Source of the DNA: Poecilobothrus nobilitatus
Taxonomy: Eukaryota > Arthropoda > Insecta > Diptera > Dolichopodidae
Direction of reading: 5' to 3'
NCBI GenBank assembly: GCA_947095535.1
Contig: OX352773.1
Span: 172,496,438 to 172,560,437, forward strand
DNA length: 64,000 bases
The first letter of the stretch is position 1; each line of letters starts with the position of its first letter. A program made the translations under genes and the position numbers. This document shows, piece after piece, positions 11,701 through 23,941 of this stretch. The notes under the pieces were generated by a model. That model was not told the origin of the DNA. It worked only from the letters and a program-made list of their open reading frames with translations, and made no database searches.

Positions 11701-14700
11701 CTTTTATTAATAAAATATATTAATTATGCATTATTATAACAAAATTGAAATTTTGTAATTTGTTAACAGTTGGCAACCCTTTATTGAAAAATGAAAAATA
11801 ATTAAATGTACACATAGATATAGGTACAATTTAAGAGGAATTCAAAAATAAATATGATTAACTATTGAACTGTTTTTATTTTTTTTTTTGTTATTTTATT
11901 TTTACGGTTTTCTTATGATTTTGATTTTTTTAGTTTCTGTGTTTTTTTTTTGTTTTTTTATTTTCATTAAAAATTTAAGGAGAAAAAAAAAAAGAATTAA
12001 ACGTCTACTTAAAATTATTCTCAACGCTTTCCCTCTTGAAAATTTAAAAAAAAATATATAAAAAATTTTTTTTTAGTTTACAATTTTTTTAAAATGTATC
12101 TTCGAAATGATTTAAAATTATTATTTGTTGTATTTGGTGCGATTTGGTGTATATGTACTGTGATGGGTACAATTTTCTGATATTCTTTTCTAAATTGTTA
12201 ATGAGTACAACTTTAGTATTTTTTTTTTTGTCGCCAGCAAATTAATGCTTTTTCAGTTTTAATGTTTTTTTTTTTAGCATTTTTCTTTTTGGTTCAATTT
12301 TTTTTTTCTTTTTTTTTTTTGTATTAAACATTTTTTTAAGTTAAATATTTATAAATTTTAAAAATTAATACAGAGATGAAATTTACGAGGTTTAATTAAT
12401 AAAAAATTATAATGTAGTGGTGTGCATTAATATGTATTTATTCTAAATTGACATTTAATTATTAAAAATTAAAAAAAAGATGGTTTTTAAATTATTAGAC
12501 ATTAATAGTTTTTAGGCATAGGGTAGTAGTAGTTTTTTCTTTCAAGAAAATTATAGCTAATAATTATAGGAAAATTGGATTATTTTCCAAAATCCTCTTT
12601 TTTTTTTTTTAGTATTACGCTTGCAAGTTAATTGTCTTAACTCTATGCAAGTGTATTTTAGTTGAATTCGGAGTTATTGTGCTACTTCTTATGTAGAGAC
12701 AAGGGTAAAACAATACACCAATACTTTTTTAATATTATTTAAAGAGTTTTAGATATGATAATGGCCTATTCTTTATTATTCAGGATAAAAAATTGTAGAA
12801 ATAAAATATTGACAATATGTAAGAGAAATGACACCTTAAATAATGCCACAACTTTTTTTTTTTTTTGCGTTATTTCATTTTGTTGCGCAATTATTTTAAT
12901 ATATTAAGGCGTTATTTCATTCTTTTATTTTAATAAGGCTGCAAAATTATATATTACTAAAATTAAATTAAATAAAACTAAATCTATCATATGAATATTA
13001 ACAACATATATTATATTAAATATTCTAAACGTAGGTATATATCTCTAATTTTCAATCCAATTCCAAAATCCCTCCTAATTCAGAATATGACATATAGTTA
13101 CACATATAAAAGTACAAATTATGAAGAAAGAGAAATGTTAATTTTTTCTTGAAGGATATACAAACATTTTACTACCTGTAAACTTTGTAATATTTATTCC
13201 TGGTATGGACTTTATACTAGTGTACTGTCAGTGTCACTTATCAAAATATATAAATGAAACAACTCTGCAAAGAAATTAAATAACGGCAGCATTTTTAAAG
13301 GGGTTATTTCATTTCTCCTAAGTTAACACTTATGGTTTTTTTTTAAAATTATGAAATTTTCTAATAAAAATTAAAAATCAAAATTAGACCAAAAATCTTT
13401 AAAAAATATTGCGCTTTACTTCAAAATGTCAATCAGCGAAAACCAAAGAATAAAATGCTCTTGAGTCAGTTATTTATTTACATTGACAAAATATTGTTTG
13501 TAGCTGTAGCTATATAAGCAGGGCCGAATGTTACAAAAAGAATAATAATATACCGTAGAAGTTTCAATCGCTTTTAGAATAAATCGATTTTGGGGCATTA
13601 ACAAAAATAAATCAATCACGATCATCTCAAAAAATTACGGTCTTTTTTAAAAATTTCAATACTTTTTCTGTAAGTATAGAGAAATTTGATTTTGTGATAT
13701 TTTTATTATCAAATCTACTCTAAGCAAGTTAAACGTTTTGCTTGCTAATTGTTATCCTGATTAGACTGATAAGCCTGTCTACAATAGAGATACATGTCAA
13801 AACAAAAGAGAAGATATGCAACAAAAATTCTGATATGTTGGGATGAATAATGTAATAATATATTGGGAATATATTTTATATTATATTCTTAATATTAGAA
13901 TTAATCTCAATTAATTACTATCCAAATATTACGTGAAACATTGTTAGGTTTTATTACAATATGTAGAATAGCTTAAATTTCAATAAATACAATTCTATTT
14001 ATTATACCCGTATGAACGTATGTTCAAGATTATAATAAATTTACAATTACCATTTGATTGTGCTATATACAGCATCAAGTTTATGTACCTTACATATCTT
14101 CGAACTTAATTGACTTAAGCATTTGAAATTTTATAAAAGATTCTGAAATTTAATAACTTCTATAAAATGTTATTGGTTCGGGACAAAAGATTTGAATAGT
14201 TATCATAAAACTCCAAAATTTACATAATTATATCTTGATATGTACTTAATTTCAATTAAATATCTGAAATTTTCTAAAAGATGATCAAATTTTGTGGAAA
14301 CCACCTATAATTTGTTCATACGGTGTTCCTAGAGTTGACACAGCCTACAATATTCTCCCCCTCATTTTATTTATAATTTTATATTTGAGTTATAAGGTTA
14401 AAATGAAAATTGTTTGTTTACATTTCGATATATATATATATATATATATTTTATATCGGATATTTAGAATATTTAAATATATCTATGAGATATAATTAGG
14501 TACATTATAAGTTTTAATTGTTTGTTTACATTTTATATTTGTTTTTGTTTTTTTTTTTATATGTTTATAATTTTCTATTATTGATAATATATAAATTTGT
14601 ATTTATTATTATTTGAATCCAATGGTTTAACATTTGAGTCCAATGAAGAATTGTTAAAAAATCAGGTCTTTTAACAGGGAAAAGAAGTTTTTTTTCATTT

Positions 14701-16250
14701 TAACTGAGATTTAATCCTGGATCTCCTGAATTCTCTTCCCCAATCTTTTTAAAAAATAAAATCTATTGCTATATATATATAATTAACTTAAATATATATA
14801 TATATATAGAAGCTAATTATACAAATATTAATAAATAAAAAATAATGTTTATTGAAATGTTCTAAAAACAAAAATTTTATGAAGCTTTTTCCTATACATA
14901 TATATGTATGTATACATAAATATAAAACAAGATATTATTTATAATATATATATATGAATAATAAATAACAGATTTTAATTTCCTTAACTTAAATGCATTT
15001 GATTTTAATTTCCGTATTGATTTTTCAAAAAAAAAAAAAAAAACTTCTTAAAATTCCCTTGTATTTAACAAAAGTGAATGAATGAAAAGTAATGAATTTC
15101 ATAAAAATAATCGAAACAAAATTGAAAATTAAAAAAAAAAAAAAGAAAAAACTATAAATAAAATTAAAAACACGAAAAAAAAAAAAAAAAAATTAAGTAT
15201 AGAAAAAATTGTACTATCAAGTACTTTTTATAATAGTTCCACTTTTTCTTCTACTTTTTCTATATATTCAATACTTATTTTATTATTGTTTAATTTATAT
15301 TGTTTTTTTTTTTTTTGTTATTCTTTTTTTTTTGTTTTTGAATCTTTTATATAAATTTTCAAAGTTTTTAATTCTTTTAAATTTTTCTTTTTTTTTTTTT
15401 TCATTAATATATTTTACAGTTCACTGACACTTTTATTACCTATATTTGGAAAATTAGAAGAGTGAAAACCCTTTAGGCTTTAAATATACAATTCGACAAT
15501 AACAAAAACAAAAAAAAAATAAAAATAATAAAATTATTTTAATTCCATTTTTGTTTTTCTTATTTTTTTTTTTTTTTTTTTACTTTACTTTCTTACACCA
15601 TATTTTAATTATAAAAAATGTGGGGGTGGGTGAGGAGAATGTACACATAACTATTACTTATTAAAGTACTTTTAATATCTATTTGTTATTCAGAAAAAAA
15701 AAAAAAATTTAACCTCTTAAAAATATTAAGAAAAGTTGAAAAAAAAAAAAAAAAAAATGATTTTTAAAATAATCAAATGACAATCAATCTAAAATGTAAA
15801 TCTTCGCATAATTTTATGAAGGCGGAAGGGGTTAAATTAATATCTGTATATATAAATATGTGTATGTATTTTAAATAAAATGTTTTGAGTAAGCAAAGCA
15901 GTGATAGTAAAATAAAAAATTAATTTTTCGGTCTAGAATATAATAAGTAAGTACGCATAAAATTAGATATTATTACTGTAAAATATTGACAAAAATATAA
16001 AAAGACATTGAAGTTATTTTTAAAAATTACTTAAGTTATTCAAGCGAAAGCAATCAATTTGAAAAAAAAAAAAACTTGTTATAACCGATGACTAATAATG
16101 AGTTTCTTAAATATTTAACTTGGATCCGTTAAATCAAATGAAAACCAATCTTTGGTTCGTTTTTCTCTGACTTTGGATTATTCGTTGAATTTTTTAGCTA
16201 AGGTCTAATATAATTAATGGTAGTTGTCAGAAAATGTGTAATAATAATTT
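8773..16250. other. Long AT-rich non-coding stretch
   Basis: No gene is supported. Open frames at 10254-10499, 14292-14495 and 15209-15427 are hydrophobic, low-complexity translations without recognisable motifs. The block at about 10200-10500 is less AT-rich and could be an old transposon piece. AT microsatellites lie near 9926-9945, 14430-14449 and 14770-14810. GCGTTATTTCATT occurs twice, near 12866 and 12909. A G-rich patch (GTGGGGGTGGGTGAGG) lies at about 15619-15634. Nothing else can be assigned. Confidence 0.6.
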
Positions 16251-16257
16251 TGCTTCT

Positions 16258-16375
16258 TTTTTTTTTTGCGGGGGTAGGTAGGAATCATCGAAAGACATTA
16301 TGGAAGAGTGAAACGAGCACGAATCCTCACTCATGAGTGTGTGGTACTTTAACCCACTAAACAACACCTCCCTTT
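16258..16375. repeat. Unclassified dispersed repeat, copy 1
   Basis: Begins with a poly-T run and GCGGGGGTAGGTAGGAATC, then CGAAAGAC, GAGCACGAATCCTC and ACTTTAACCCAC. The same motifs occur in the same order and spacing at 34935-35035. The poly-T start suggests a retroposed element in minus orientation (poly-A tail). No B box is obvious, so a tRNA origin cannot be claimed. Boundaries are approximate. Confidence 0.55.
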
Positions 16376-17711
16376 TTTGACCAAACAATAGGTTATACGA
16401 CCTTTAGAACTCATATACTGTATGGTGAAAGGAAGGTGAGTTAGCGAATGAAAATTGACTTAAAATTGGTAGGCATATTATAAACAAAGTTGTTAATAAT
16501 TTTTGCACGTTGTAAATGTAATCATCATCAATTCTATAAGGAACAGATATGATGAGAGATGGTTCCACCAAAGCAAACTTCTGCGCATAAGGTTTATGTT
16601 CATTGCACTGATTCTTCCGATATGAGCAATTAGTACCAATTTTACAGGACTATACTAATTAATACCTGTTTTTAATTTGATCTATTTAATTTAAAACGTT
16701 TTTATATTATGTTTTCTTTAGATTTGGATCTTCCTACATTTTTGATTATATGGTTTGAAAATTATGTATGAGTCAACTATATTAGTTTCTAAGAATGAAA
16801 CTCATGACAATGTACTGTTATATGGACTTTTCCTATTTAGTATAATACTTTCTTAAAAAATTCACTAAAAAAAAATGTGTTCACTATAATGGAATTTTAT
16901 TTGGGGATCATTTTAGGTACGTAAATATTATGGGTTTACTATGCCTATGCTAAATAATTTGTATATTTATAAAATTTGATGATGAGAAAACCAAAAAAAA
17001 AATATAATTAGAATTCATATTACCAATCAAATTTTAACATTTTCAATAAAGTTTTAATCATATATAAAAGAAAATTGTACTGTATATGATTTCTCATAAT
17101 ATCGCTTTTACTATATGGAGTATATTTACTACCACTAATATGAATCTTTTGTATAGTGTGAATAATGAAAATAAAAAGTTTTAATTTTAATGTAAGCTAA
17201 TATAAACGTAAAAATATTGATCTGGAAAATGAATAGTTTTATAGAAAATATTTAAAGATAAAAAAAAAACTAGATTTAATTTGAAAGATATTGAAAAAAA
17301 AAGAAAAAAAATTGTTTATTACAACAGCTTCTTAATGTGACTATTAAAATTTTGTTTTAATGTGTACAGGGATCAAAAGATAGATAACATAAATTTTAAG
17401 CATATGGAAAAAATTAAATTAATAATTTTTTATTTTGGGTTTTTTGTGATGTATTCGATGATTTCAAATTGAAATTTTTTTAAATATTTTATGCTGGAAA
17501 TTAGTTTTAAAAATTTGTAGGTAGTACATTGTAGTTTAATAAAATTAAGTTTAAGCCCTTTCAGTAATAATAACTAACTCCTACAGTTCGGGATCAAGTT
17601 AACGTTGTTAATTTCTTTCATGTGGGCGGTCTAGATGTGACATCAATAACACATAATCTCCGTACACATATTCTCCCTGTAACAACTATAATGGGAGAAT
17701 CACCCTAACTG
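16376..17711. other. Non-coding stretch
   Basis: No gene or recognised repeat. The last part (about 17570-17711) is less AT-rich and lies just downstream, on the minus strand, of the LINE tail at 17712-18100. It may be the 3' untranslated region of that element. Confidence 0.5.
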
Positions 17712-18100
17712 CTAATGGATGAGAAATAAAACTACTATTATAATGGCTGAGGAATAGAATGAAGAAAGCAAAGGGAATAAGAGAGGAGAAATAATTTTGA
17801 ACTTAAATTGTAGGAGTCGAATTAAATAAGAATTGTAGCAGTTGACTGATTTCTTGAATTTTTGTATATTATACGAACAAGGGAATGACTGTAGTGGTAA
17901 TGTGTTCCACAATTTGGGCGCACGAGCTAAGAATTTGTTCTTATATTTCGTTGTTCTAGTTCTAATAGGCTCCTTACTACGTAATTATAAGATAGAGCTA
18001 CTCCACGTGTATTACTTCGGACTGACTAGTGTTTGGGCATGATATTTTTAATTTCCCGCGAGATGTTACCCAGGTTAGCTCCATTTGCCGATTAACTTAA
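17712..18100 (-). pseudogene. 3' tail of a non-LTR retrotransposon reverse transcriptase (CR1/Jockey-like), decayed
   Basis: On the minus strand the frame ending at 17712 reads RSKEPIRTRTTKYKNKFLA, then RAPKLWNTLP and IQKFKKSVN. The pattern of basic residues, then FLARAPKLWNTLP and a spaced F-K motif is the familiar end of CR1/Jockey-type reverse transcriptase proteins (usually written as LWNSLP followed by xxFKxxL). Further upstream on the same strand, in another frame, SVRSNTRGVAL resembles the usual YNTR motif before it. In-frame stops and at least one frame change show it is dead. Only the C-terminal end remains, as expected for a 5'-truncated LINE insertion. Confidence 0.65.
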
Positions 18101-18170
18101 AGATGTTAAGTCTTGGGTAATTTTCATTAATGATTTTTTGTATCTTGTCAGATATAACTGTAAAGAAATA

Positions 18171-18290
18171 GTTTTTTTTTCAGTTTAATCCCCTGCCACA
18201 TAAATTACACAGCCTTTCCTTTTCAGGCGTAGCTATAAATGTCGTGTGTTGGATTTGAACCCACATTCTCTTGGTGTTTACAACGTATTT
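18171..18290 (-). repeat. tRNA-derived SINE, 5'-truncated copy
   Basis: Minus-strand copy of the family at 25033-25220. It keeps the B-box region (plus strand GGATTTGAACC at 18251-18261, with one change), the motif reading AAAAGGAAAGGCTGTG on minus, and the poly-A tail (plus poly-T at 18172-18180). The A box and tRNA 5' half are absent, so it is truncated or diverged at the 5' end. It lies immediately next to the LINE tail at 17712-18100. Confidence 0.75.
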
Positions 18291-18867
18291 TATTTGCTCT
18301 TTTGCTCTAATTGCTTTAAAAAATTCTTTTTACTTCTTAACCTATTAGTGTTTGCGCAATATTTTTGCACAAGTACTCGCGATAGGTCATATTAACCCAA
18401 ACTTAGAAGTACATAAATGTGCGTAAAAAATATAGTAATAATAATATACAGATAAGTTTTTTTTTACAATTAATAAAACATTTACTTATATTTAATTAAA
18501 TTTATTTAACAGGAAAGAAAAATTAAAAAAAGAAGTGTAAAAATAAAACCATTCATAAAATATTTTATACTTACATATATTTTGCATTTTTGACATTTTT
18601 TGTTGCAACTGCTGTGAACGTATACCAAAATTTATAAAACTTTATTGTCTTATGTAAAATTTGATAATAAACATAATCTTCAATACAAAGTTTAATAGTG
18701 TTTGGAATAAAAAATTCAAAATAAAAGCAAATAAAGATTTTAGGATACTGGAAAATGAAGAGCATTATGCTTAAAAAAAAAAGTTATTGGCTTCTAAAAT
18801 AGATTTGGTTCGAAAAGAACCGTACGCAAGTACTGAAGGGTTAAAAGTAAATTTACGTACATCTTCC

Positions 18868-19039
18868 CTATCTCTAACCGTTTTTGAGATATAAAGAATA
18901 GAAAAGTGTGTTATATCACAGAAAATGTGTTAACACACCTTTGAAAATAACACACTTTTCTATTGTGATTGAAAATAACACAGCTATTGAAAATAACACA
19001 CTTTTCTATTCTTTATATCTCCAAAACGGTTAGAGATAG
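18868..19039. repeat. Long inverted repeat (47-bp arms, 78-bp spacer)
   Basis: Bases 18868-18914 and 18993-19039 are reverse complements with one mismatch in 47. The left arm begins CTATCTCTAACCG and ends GTGTGTTAT. The spacer carries a further copy of the AATAACACACTTTTCTAT motif near 18947-18964 and another GAAAATAACACA near 18971, so part of the arm is repeated inside. A transcript would fold into a strong hairpin. It could be a MITE, half of a palindromic transposon end, or a hairpin-RNA locus. No target duplication was identified. Confidence 0.85.
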
Positions 19040-19110
19040 AGAAAGCTATTAGGTACTAATTATAGAGCTTGAAAAGCTGTTTTGAAATATGCTATAAAAA
19101 GTGCCCCAAA

Positions 19111-19444
19111 TACAGGGTGTTTCAAAAGAAAATTGAGTTTGAAACATATTTTTTTCATTTTAAATTATTTTGAACCTTCATAACTTTGTAACTGTTGGGT
19201 ATATGGGGATCTTTAATATACACAAATTAAAGTTGACAACCTACTTTACAAAATGTATTTTTTATTATCTCTCTATAGTAAGCCTTTCAAAAGTTATAGA
19301 TTTTTTTATGAAAAGTCTCTAAAACATACCTCATATCTTGAAAAGAGTCCAGAATCGACCGCTCCTCCCATATAATTTTTTGTTCGTTGTGATGTTCCCC
19401 ATCAGCTTCTACTCTATGTGCAAGTTAACGCAGGACACCCTGTA
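19111..19444. mobile_element. MITE-like element with TACAGGGTG ends
   Basis: The left end is TACAGGGTGTTTCAAAAG at 19111 and the right end ACACCCTGTA at 19435-19444, giving a short inverted terminal repeat (TACAGGGTGT). TA at the outer edges would fit a TA-target element. CAGGGTG-ended repeats are very common in insect genomes, which is established knowledge. The interior has no coding capacity. Similar CAGGGTG ends occur singly at 21048 and, inverted, near 32107-32115. Confidence 0.55.
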
Positions 19445-20229
19445 TATAATAAATATTGCAATTCTTAGTTATTTCAATATGCTAAAAGTGAATCATTCAA
19501 AATCCTAATCTTAAAATGTTTAGTTATTCTGATTTGTAAAAAATTATTAAGTTTCATATCATTTCCTTACGTTTTATTGATTTTTTTTTGATTAAATTTG
19601 TTGTACATCTGTACAGTCAATTCTTTTACGTAACTTCAGTGATATCATTATGATTAAGATTCATAAATTAAATTGAAAATAATTAATAAAATCTAAAAGA
19701 AAAATATTACGTATAACAAAATTTGTGTATTTAATTGATAACAATTAAAATTCAACGAAGTACAAAATTAATAAAATATGATTCAGCAAAAAAGTATGTT
19801 TTGAAAATTAAAGTTTGAAAAACGGTAATTTGAACAACGCCATTTATGTTAGTTTACCATATGAACATTACAAAATTACCTTACATTGCAAAGTTGCAAA
19901 ACTACTACTATTAATTTTTTTTAAAATTGGCTTAAAAATATGGCAACTATATTAAGTAGTTTAGGAGTCAGAGGGCGCTGAATTTGCACTAAATGTACTA
20001 TATAAGAAAGGATTCCTTTTAAGGAAAAAGAATTAATAACTTGAAAAAACACAAACTTAAAAGAAAAGGCATAAATAAAATCGATTTTCAATTAATATAA
20101 GTTCAGATCTCAAGTTTTAGAAAATCTAAAGAATGTTCCTATGACTATAATCACCTAAATGATTATGATACCTTAAAATCTTAAGCTATTATGTATGACT
20201 CGTATAATTTGACCTCGTACAATATTACA
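19445..20229. other. Non-coding stretch between repeats
   Basis: AT-rich, without open frames of interest or recognised repeats. Confidence 0.5.
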
Positions 20230-20485
20230 AGATTAATAGGCCCAAAACCGATTTAAGACGATCAAATGATCTGCTTTATCTTAAAAGGGCAGATATTGGA
20301 ATGACAAATGGGTATAATCACCGGTCACTGTCTAATAGGGAAGCATGCCAAAATACTTGGCTTATCCGCAAACGACTATTGTATAGAGACTTCAAAGATG
20401 AAGAAGAGGAGGAAACGACTCTTCATCTCCTTTGTACATGCGCAGCCTTGTCGGCAAAAAGGAACACCCACACCATTAACTTAAC
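20230..20485 (+). pseudogene. C-terminal fragment of an RNase H-bearing non-LTR retrotransposon ORF2, frameshifted
   Basis: Three plus-strand frames supply consecutive pieces of one protein end: NDLLYLKRADIGM, then ITGHCLIGKHAKILGLSAN, then DEEEEETTLHLLCTCAAL. The order LTGHC...GKHA..LGL...(C)...DEEEET..HLLC.C.AL is characteristic of the tail after the RNase H domain in I/LOA/R1-like elements, a zinc-knuckle-like C/H arrangement. At least two frameshifts make it non-functional. It is followed by a short CCTAA-type run (TTAACCTAACCTAACCTA, about 20480-20497). A second copy of the same protein region is at 23580-23941. Confidence 0.7.
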
Positions 20486-21047
20486 CTAACCTAACCTATG
20501 TATGACGATGTATCAATAGAGTTTGTTTCTATTGTGACAATTTTGTTTCGTAACAGAACAAGTATTTAATTTTATGTAGAGAAAACATTTTAAAATATCC
20601 TTTATATTTTAAGTAAATGTATTATATTATATTATGCCTTCCTTTATATTCTTAACAAAATATTAAATAGTTAAAATATTTTAAAAAATTTATACTGCAA
20701 CTTCAATTCGGAATAAAACTGAAGTTATGATGGCGATTCTAGGTTAGTAATGTTTGCAGATACTTATTACTTACATAAAACATTTTTTTTTTCAATTTTC
20801 CTTTAGCTTAGACAAAAAACATTTTAATAAAAAGTTAGATTTAACATTTTCAAATGTTCTAACAAATTAATTACTTCTAAATTAGTTAAGTTGTAAATTT
20901 TAAGTTAAATGTTCGGTTATGTTAAAACTTTTTTTATATAATGTAAAAGCATCAGCTTTGTCAAAACTCGAAAGTATCAATGTCGAAATAAGAGGAATTG
21001 AAATGTAATGTTTACCTATATAACACAAGCTTAAAAATAATTTGACA
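20486..21047. other. Non-coding stretch
   Basis: Starts with the TAACC repeats following the LINE fragment. Otherwise AT-rich with nothing recognised. Confidence 0.5.
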
Positions 21048-23579
21048 TACAGGGTGATTCATTAACGAGTGTCGTGTTTAAACATAAACCACACTCTGTA
21101 GCAAATAATGTGGAGATAAAACTTGTACATGTGGGCTAGATTGTAGGTCCAGTAGTTTTGAAGCTGTGGAGCCTTAAAAGAGATTTTGTGCAATTTTTTT
21201 TGTTTTGATTTCTTCTGTTATGAAAATAACAGACATAACGAACTGATAACTTCTGTTGCGAACAAGATTATAGCATTCTAAAAAATATTTTTAAAAACAT
21301 GAAAAAGTAGCTTTCGTAATTGTGTTCATTCAAATCTCTATATTTTTTAGTTTTTGCTCTAAAATCTTTTAAAATTAAAAATTTTAATTTTTTTTAATAT
21401 TTGTTAGAAGAAAATGTCCGTAAAAATTTTAAAATATTATTATGAAAAAAAATTCCCAAATGTATTTTTCTGGGGTATATGAGAGTTAGATTCCGATGGT
21501 CGTGTGAAAACTTTAAATTTTTTTATAGCAAGTTTAGTTTTCGTTGTAAAGCGATACTTCTGCTTTTTTCAGAGAATTTAAAAAAATTATAGATTTTTAC
21601 ATTCAATAAAGGCATTGTTGACAGTATGTTGAAAAATCCTTACAAATATTTGAAATTTTATTATAAAAATCCTTAAAACTATTTTATGAAAATTTCATTC
21701 TATTGATTGAAAATATTTTTTTATAATAAATCCAATGCCTTTTGTATTACCTATTTAAAGGGGTTGACTACGAAATGTCGCGGTTCAAAATCTCGCGTTT
21801 TAAAATCAGATTTTTTCATAATAAAAATACAGATAAAAATTACATTTGATTCAGATTCTCATATAAAATAAATATTTTGGAAAAAGGGAGTACCTTGATT
21901 TTCTCAAAAACGCGAGATTTCGATACGCTCCTTATTTAAATTTGCATAAAATTTTGATCAAAAGCAAAAATGAAAAAAGTTCCCAAAATTTGTTTGAGAA
22001 CTTTTTGCATATGTTTTTCCTTTATTTTTTCTTTGGACTTTTTTCCTTCATTTTAGGGGCTTTTTTTTAGAGGGAATTGTATTTTGGAGACTTTTTGTGA
22101 ATGAAAAATGGATTTGGACTTTTTTCTTGGGGATTTTTTTCATGCTGTCGTTTCTATATTTTCTAATATAAGCTTTTAATTTTATATTTAAGAAATATAA
22201 TGGAAAATTATTATTAAATTAAAGTTACACCTAATATAATAAAACAAAAAATTAAAAATATAATAAATCAAAAAACAAATTTTTTTGCCAAAATTTACAT
22301 AAGTAGGTACCATATCTACATCCAAAAAAACAAAAAAAAAAAAACTAAAATAAGTATACAAACGTACTCCCAATTTTTAACTTTTTTTTTTTAAATGTTA
22401 CTTTTAATATTTTTTATTTTTTTTATTTTTGATTTTTATTATTATTAATAATATTACAAAAATTCGATATTTTAAGATAAAGAAAAAGAAAAAAACAAAA
22501 AAAAAAAGAAAGCATTGTATGACATTAACCATATGTTAATTGTACACCTATTGTTTTCTTAAAATATTGGAATTTATATATGTATCTAACAATAATGATA
22601 ATAATAGTTGAAATTTATTTGGTGTATTATTTGTGGGACGCATTTTTCTTCTGTATTTTTGTTTTTTTTTAATATTTTTTTTTTTATTGAAGTGATTTAA
22701 GAAAAATTTTAGAAATTTCAAAAGAAAAATAATGATTAGGTTAATTTTTTTTTTTTTTATCTTAAGATATTAAGTATTATTTTTTTTTTTTACAACTAGA
22801 TAATGTACATACGTACATATGTATATGCCAATAATATTATTTTTATTTTTTAAGGTGTATCATCCAGATAAAAGGAGTACATAAATTAAATTAAACTTTC
22901 TTTATTATAAAAAAAAAAAAACAAAAAAAAAATTATATGAAAATATAATATACTTATATATATAAAATGTATCTTTACTTAATAATGTTTATTATTGTTT
23001 TGTTATTTCGGATTTCTTTGTAATGTTTTTTTTTTTGTTTTTTTTTTTTTTTATATTAGAGTAAAGGTTCAGCTTATTACTCTTTTATACTGAAGATAAT
23101 TTATATCTTTATATTTAATCATTTATTTTCTAATATGACGAATAAATACTTGAAAAAATTAATAATAATACAATTAAAGATAGAAAAATGAAAATAAGAA
23201 AAACAAAAAAAAAGAAGAATCAAAATAGTTAATTTTTTTTACTTAATTAAAAGAGTTATTTTTTAGATCACCTATGCCCTATGGGTTTATTGTAAAATAA
23301 AAGAGTTAATTGTTAGTATACTTATGTATATATGTATATACATATAAGTTAATATACATTATTGTATAATTACATATACATATATAAGTTTGTATGTATG
23401 TAGAAATGTACATTAAAAGAAAATTTTGTTCAATATTCGAAAATTACTTATAAATTTTTTTTTTTTTTTTTGTAAATTATATTTAAAATTTTTATTTATT
23501 TAAAACTTGGTTAACTATAATCTGTAAATTTTGATCTAAACAATAAGTCAATATATACTCAGAAACTGTAGACCGTTTT
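21048..23579. other. Non-coding stretch with a CAGGGTG end and a 14-bp inverted pair
   Basis: TACAGGGTGATTCATTAACGA at 21048 looks like one end of a CAGGGTG-type insect repeat, but no matching inverted end was found. AAATCTCGCGTTTT (21788-21801) and its exact reverse complement (21907-21920) lie 105 bases apart and carry the only CGCG motifs in the area. From about 22150 the sequence is low-complexity A/T, including a TATGTA-rich patch at 23320-23400. No gene is supported. Confidence 0.5.
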
Positions 23580-23941
23580 CTATTAATACTTGCGCTGTGA
23601 TCAAACAGACCATATAGTTATGTTTTGTAGTAAACAATCAACTAGACTCTTATCCCTAAATCGCCCCAACATCGGTAATATAAAAGAAGTTTTAACGGAA
23701 TACTATTCGACGACGAAATATGTCGGAACGTTAGCATTTCCCTCATATGATTTTTGTAGAAGCTGCAAAGATATGAAGATCTATCACCTATTGTGCGATT
23801 ACTAGGTTGTTACTCTAGAGAAATTTTTCTTAAATAATTTTTTCGTTTCTGCTCGATCTGTCGGGTATCGACCAAATCGATTTACAGCTCTTTGTAAGAA
23901 GTCCCGAATGGTTTAATTGGGAGGAAAAAACTGAATTTTAA
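23580..23941 (+). pseudogene. C-terminal end of an RNase H-bearing non-LTR retrotransposon ORF2, frameshifted
   Basis: The frame at 23590-23805 reads LLSLNRPNIGNIKEVLTEYY, a decayed form of the LSLNR...VLTGHY motif, then FPSYDFCRSCKD and YHLLCDY, i.e. the C-x2-C...H-x3-C tail of I/LOA/R1-like LINE proteins. After a frame change the protein continues as LLDLSGIDQIDLQLFV and SPEWFNWEEKTEF, ending with TAA at 23939-23941. That is a natural C-terminus for these elements. It shares the protein region of the fragment at 20230-20485 but reaches further 3'. At least one frameshift and one stop show decay. Confidence 0.72.
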
